7,621 nucleotides of DNA from assembly GCA_002371025.1 (NCBI GenBank), contig DFFQ01000165.1:1-7621 (forward strand), given 5' to 3'. Shown one piece after another: positions 5,985 through 7,621 of this stretch. A model generated the notes under the pieces. That model saw nothing but the letters and a program-made list of their open reading frames with translations. It did no database searches and had not been told where the DNA came from. The translations under genes were made by a program, and so were the position numbers. This DNA comes from Lachnospiraceae bacterium UBA3772 (GTDB lineage: Bacteria > Bacillota > Clostridia > Lachnospirales > Lachnospiraceae). Within the stretch, counting starts at the first letter, position 1. Each line of letters begins with the position of its first letter.

Positions 5985-6013
5985 TGGGATCACTTTTGGG
6001 TGGTCCCATTTTT
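5985..6013 (+). terminator. Rho-independent terminator of the HPr-like gene
   Basis: TGGGATCAC (5985-5993) pairs with GTGGTCCCA (6000-6008), nine base pairs including one T-G wobble, with loop TTTTGG, followed by five Ts (6009-6013). It starts 13 bases after the stop codon. Confidence 0.85.
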
Positions 6014-6044
6014 AAATTTAAAATCCTTATTTAGGAAATGATTT

Positions 6045-6725
6045 ATGAAAGATATAGACATAAGAGAAGTTCTATTCGATTATCTTGATGAAAAATATGG
6101 AAGGATCAGGATACTTGAAGAAAAGGTAATATATGGTTCGAGAGCGGATGCTATTGGCATAATAGAAGATAAGATCATTGGATTTGAGATAAAGTCTGAT
6201 AATGATTCTTATACAAGACTTAAGACACAGATAAAAGATTATGAAAAATACTGCGATGAGTGTTATCTGGTAGTTGGAAAAAAACATGAAAAACATGCAA
6301 ATGAACACGTTCCTTCATACTGGGGAATATTGGTGGCAGATGAAAATGAAGTCATTCTTCAAAGAGAAGCTTCAGTTTGTCCTAAGGTTAAGATCAAATA
6401 TCAGCTGGATATGTTGTGGAGAAGAGAGATTGATGCTATGGTGCTTTCTTTAGCATATCCTGCATATAAGTCCTATTCAAAAGCTAAAGTTGAAGAAAGA
6501 ATCATAGAAAAAACTGACCCATTTGTTCTAAAACATCTGATAACAGAGATATTATTTGATAGGGATTATACTATATTTGATAAAGATGAATCAGATAAGA
6601 AATATAGAAAAACAAAGACGGGGATAACAGTTAAAAATAAGAAGAAAAGGAGGAAAGAGCCGAATTTAAGGGTTAGTAAAGTTATAAGAAAGAAAAAAAG
6701 AAAAGTGTCAAGAAAAAATACTTGA
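6045..6725 (+). CDS. sce7726-like protein with PD-(D/E)XK nuclease-type core and basic tail
   Basis: A 226-residue protein resembling the sce7726 family, relatives of MmcB-type restriction-endonuclease-fold proteins. The nuclease-type core is visible as SRADAIGI (32-39, D35) and GFEIKSDNDS (46-55, E48 and K50), then an RLKTQIKDYEKYCDECYLVVG segment (58-78) with Q62. That order matches a D...E-x-K metal-binding site. The C-terminal tail is extremely basic: 22 Lys/Arg among residues 185-226, which suggests nucleic-acid binding. AGGA at 6033-6036 gives a fair ribosome site eight bases before the ATG. It follows the HPr terminator and no clear promoter was found in the short gap, so it may be weakly expressed. 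Its stop codon lies inside the -35 box of the ylxM promoter. sce7726 genes are often found near phage or defence genes, but none are visible here. The biological role is unknown. Confidence 0.75.
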   Translation: MKDIDIREVLFDYLDEKYGRIRILEEKVIYGSRADAIGIIEDKIIGFEIKSDNDSYTRLKTQIKDYEKYCDECYLVVGKKHEKHANEHVPSYWGILVADENEVILQREASVCPKVKIKYQLDMLWRREIDAMVLSLAYPAYKSYSKAKVEERIIEKTDPFVLKHLITEILFDRDYTIFDKDESDKKYRKTKTGITVKNKKKRRKEPNLRVSKVIRKKKRKVSRKNT

Positions 6726-6750
6726 CACCATGTCCTTGGTATAGTATATT
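6722..6750 (+). promoter_or_regulatory. Near-consensus promoter for ylxM-ffh
   Basis: A perfect TTGACA (6722-6727) and TATATT (6745-6750) are 17 bases apart. The TGA stop of the preceding gene (6723-6725) is part of the -35 box. The transcript would start near 6757, giving a leader of about 46 bases to the ATG at 6803. Confidence 0.75.
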
Positions 6751-6791
6751 AAACAAGGCAGTAAAGGAAGAATACTTTACAAGAATTTATG

Positions 6792-6798
6792 AAGGCGG
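6792..6798 (+). promoter_or_regulatory. Ribosome binding site that sets the ylxM start
   Basis: AAGGCGG lies four bases before the ATG at 6803. The frame extends upstream to a TTG at 6722, but that codon is within the -35 box, and the homologous part of the family begins at MEKIVRQ. Confidence 0.7.
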
Positions 6799-6802
6799 TT
6801 TT

Positions 6803-7159
6803 ATGGAAAAGATAGTACGCCAGTCTCTTTTGTATGATTTTTACGGAGAACTGCTTACAGAACATCAAAAGCAGGCATATGAAGACATAGTATTTAATGA
6901 TATGTCTTATGCAGAAATTGCAAGAACAAGTAATATTTCAAGACAGGGCGCATATGATATGATCAAGAGGTGCGACAAACTCCTGGAAGGATATGAAGAG
7001 AAACTTCATCTTGTTAATAAATTTCTATCTGCAAAAGAAAAGATTACAGAAATTAAGAAGACTGCAGAACTTATGAAAGAAAAAAATAAGGATGCTGGTC
7101 TTGATACTTTTATAGATGAGATTCTTACAAAATCGGAAGAGATTTTTGAAGAACTTTAA
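6803..7159 (+). CDS. ylxM: YlxM family helix-turn-helix protein (SRP-associated)
   Basis: A 118-residue protein of the YlxM/p13-like family. Family features are LLYDFYGELLTEHQKQAYEDI at the N-terminus (9-29) and a sigma-factor-like helix-turn-helix at about 35-56 (SYAEIARTSNISRQGAYDMI), followed by IKRCDKLLEGYEEKL. The C-terminal half is a charged, probably helical or coiled region. YlxM proteins are encoded next to ffh in many Gram-positive bacteria and have been implicated in modulating the signal recognition particle; the exact role remains less clear. Here it is followed after 32 bases by ffh with no terminator, so the two are very likely one operon under the promoter at 6722. Confidence 0.93.
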   Translation: MEKIVRQSLLYDFYGELLTEHQKQAYEDIVFNDMSYAEIARTSNISRQGAYDMIKRCDKLLEGYEEKLHLVNKFLSAKEKITEIKKTAELMKEKNKDAGLDTFIDEILTKSEEIFEEL

Positions 7160-7191
7160 TAATGCACATAGTGCTTAAAACGGAGGAAATT

Positions 7192-7621
7192 ATGGCATTT
7201 GATAGTTTGAGTGATAAACTTCAGAATGTATTTAAGAAGCTCCGCAGCAAAGGTTCCCTGAAAGAAGAAGATGTTCAGGAAGCCATGAAAGAAGTTAAGC
7301 GTGCTTTACTTGAAGCCGATGTTAACTTTAAGGTCGTTAAACAATTTATCAATTCTGTCAGTGATAAGGCTGTAGGTGAGGAAGTACTTAAAGGTCTTAA
7401 TCCTGGACAGATGGTAATCAAGATAGTAAAAGAAGAACTCGTATCCCTTATGGGTTCTGAAGTTACAGAGTTAAAACTTCTCCCATCAAATGAAATCACC
7501 ATCATTATGATGTGTGGTCTTCAGGGTGCCGGTAAGACAACATCTGTTGCAAAGCTTGCCGGACAGCTTAAGAATAAGGGTAAGAAGTGCATGCTTGTAG
7601 CATGTGATATATATAGACCTG
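7192..7621 (+). CDS. ffh: Signal recognition particle protein Ffh, 5' part
   Basis: The first 143 codons of Ffh, the SRP54-type GTPase that binds signal peptides on ribosomes and delivers them with 4.5S/6S RNA to the receptor FtsY. The helical N domain occupies about residues 1-90, including the conserved ALLEADVN (39-46 region). The G domain then begins, with the P-loop GLQGAGKTT at 109-117 and the DIYRP segment (139-143), where the family has DxYRPAA. The reading frame runs off the window end, so roughly the C-terminal two thirds, including the methionine-rich M domain, is not seen. GGAGG at 7182-7186 precedes the ATG by five bases. Confidence 0.97.
   Translation, partial: MAFDSLSDKLQNVFKKLRSKGSLKEEDVQEAMKEVKRALLEADVNFKVVKQFINSVSDKAVGEEVLKGLNPGQMVIKIVKEELVSLMGSEVTELKLLPSNEITIIMMCGLQGAGKTTSVAKLAGQLKNKGKKCMLVACDIYRP

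Noticed and set aside
6722..6802. Extension of YlxM to the TTG at 6722
   Set aside because: The extra 27 residues have no family similarity, and the codon lies inside the predicted -35 box, so it would not be in the transcript from that promoter.
7164..7174. GCAC-ATA-GTGC palindrome between ylxM and ffh as a terminator
   Set aside because: The stem is only four pairs and no T-tract follows; the genes are more likely cotranscribed.
7275..7505. Minus-strand open frame opposite the start of ffh
   Set aside because: It is a shadow of the Ffh coding frame, with no ribosome site and no recognisable protein features.

Overview
The window reads as chromosomal DNA of a low-GC, Gram-positive Clostridia member, most likely a Lachnospiraceae-type bacterium (Butyrivibrio/Roseburia/Coprococcus-like). 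This is inferred from AT-rich codon use with many AGA arginines, strong GGAGG-type ribosome sites, the ylxM-ffh pair, an MtaB-type tRNA methylthiotransferase, and a DHHW/MBOAT polysaccharide-modification pair. No genus can be fixed from sequence reading alone. No rRNA, tRNA, insertion sequence or CRISPR array was seen.

Layout, left to right. (a) 1-1635: the 3' end of an MBOAT O-acyltransferase gene, followed 9 bases later by a membrane-anchored DHHW/AlgX-like esterase-fold protein. Together they form a cell-surface glycan O-acylation module. (b) 1650-2528: a chorismate mutase fused to a C-terminal ACT domain. The middle of the protein looks like a shrunken prephenate dehydratase. (c) 2529-3041: a compact control region followed by a short DtxR/MntR-family metalloregulator that starts at TTG. 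The control region holds nested inverted repeats, a promoter and a terminator-like hairpin. (d) 3198-4304: a CbxX/SpoVK-type AAA+ ATPase, ending in a good hairpin terminator. (e) 4340-5626, minus strand: mtaB, convergent with the ATPase gene. (f) 5735-5971: a small HPr-like protein that keeps the regulatory serine motif but has lost the phosphocarrier histidine. It is transcribed divergently from mtaB from overlapping promoters and closed by its own terminator. (g) 6045-6725: an sce7726-like protein with a PD-(D/E)XK nuclease-type core and a very basic tail. (h) 6803-7621: ylxM and the 5' part of ffh (signal recognition particle), driven by a near-consensus promoter that overlaps the stop codon of the preceding gene.

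The genes form several separate transcription units: surface glycan modification with an aromatic-pathway gene, a metal-responsive regulator, an AAA+ ATPase, tRNA modification, and protein targeting. Three proteins look like altered versions of familiar enzymes: the shrunken prephenate dehydratase fusion, the histidine-less HPr, and the AAA+ protein with a changed pore-loop motif. These, with the unusual leader of the DtxR gene, are the parts most worth a second look. I see no clear multi-gene novel defence or biosynthetic system.
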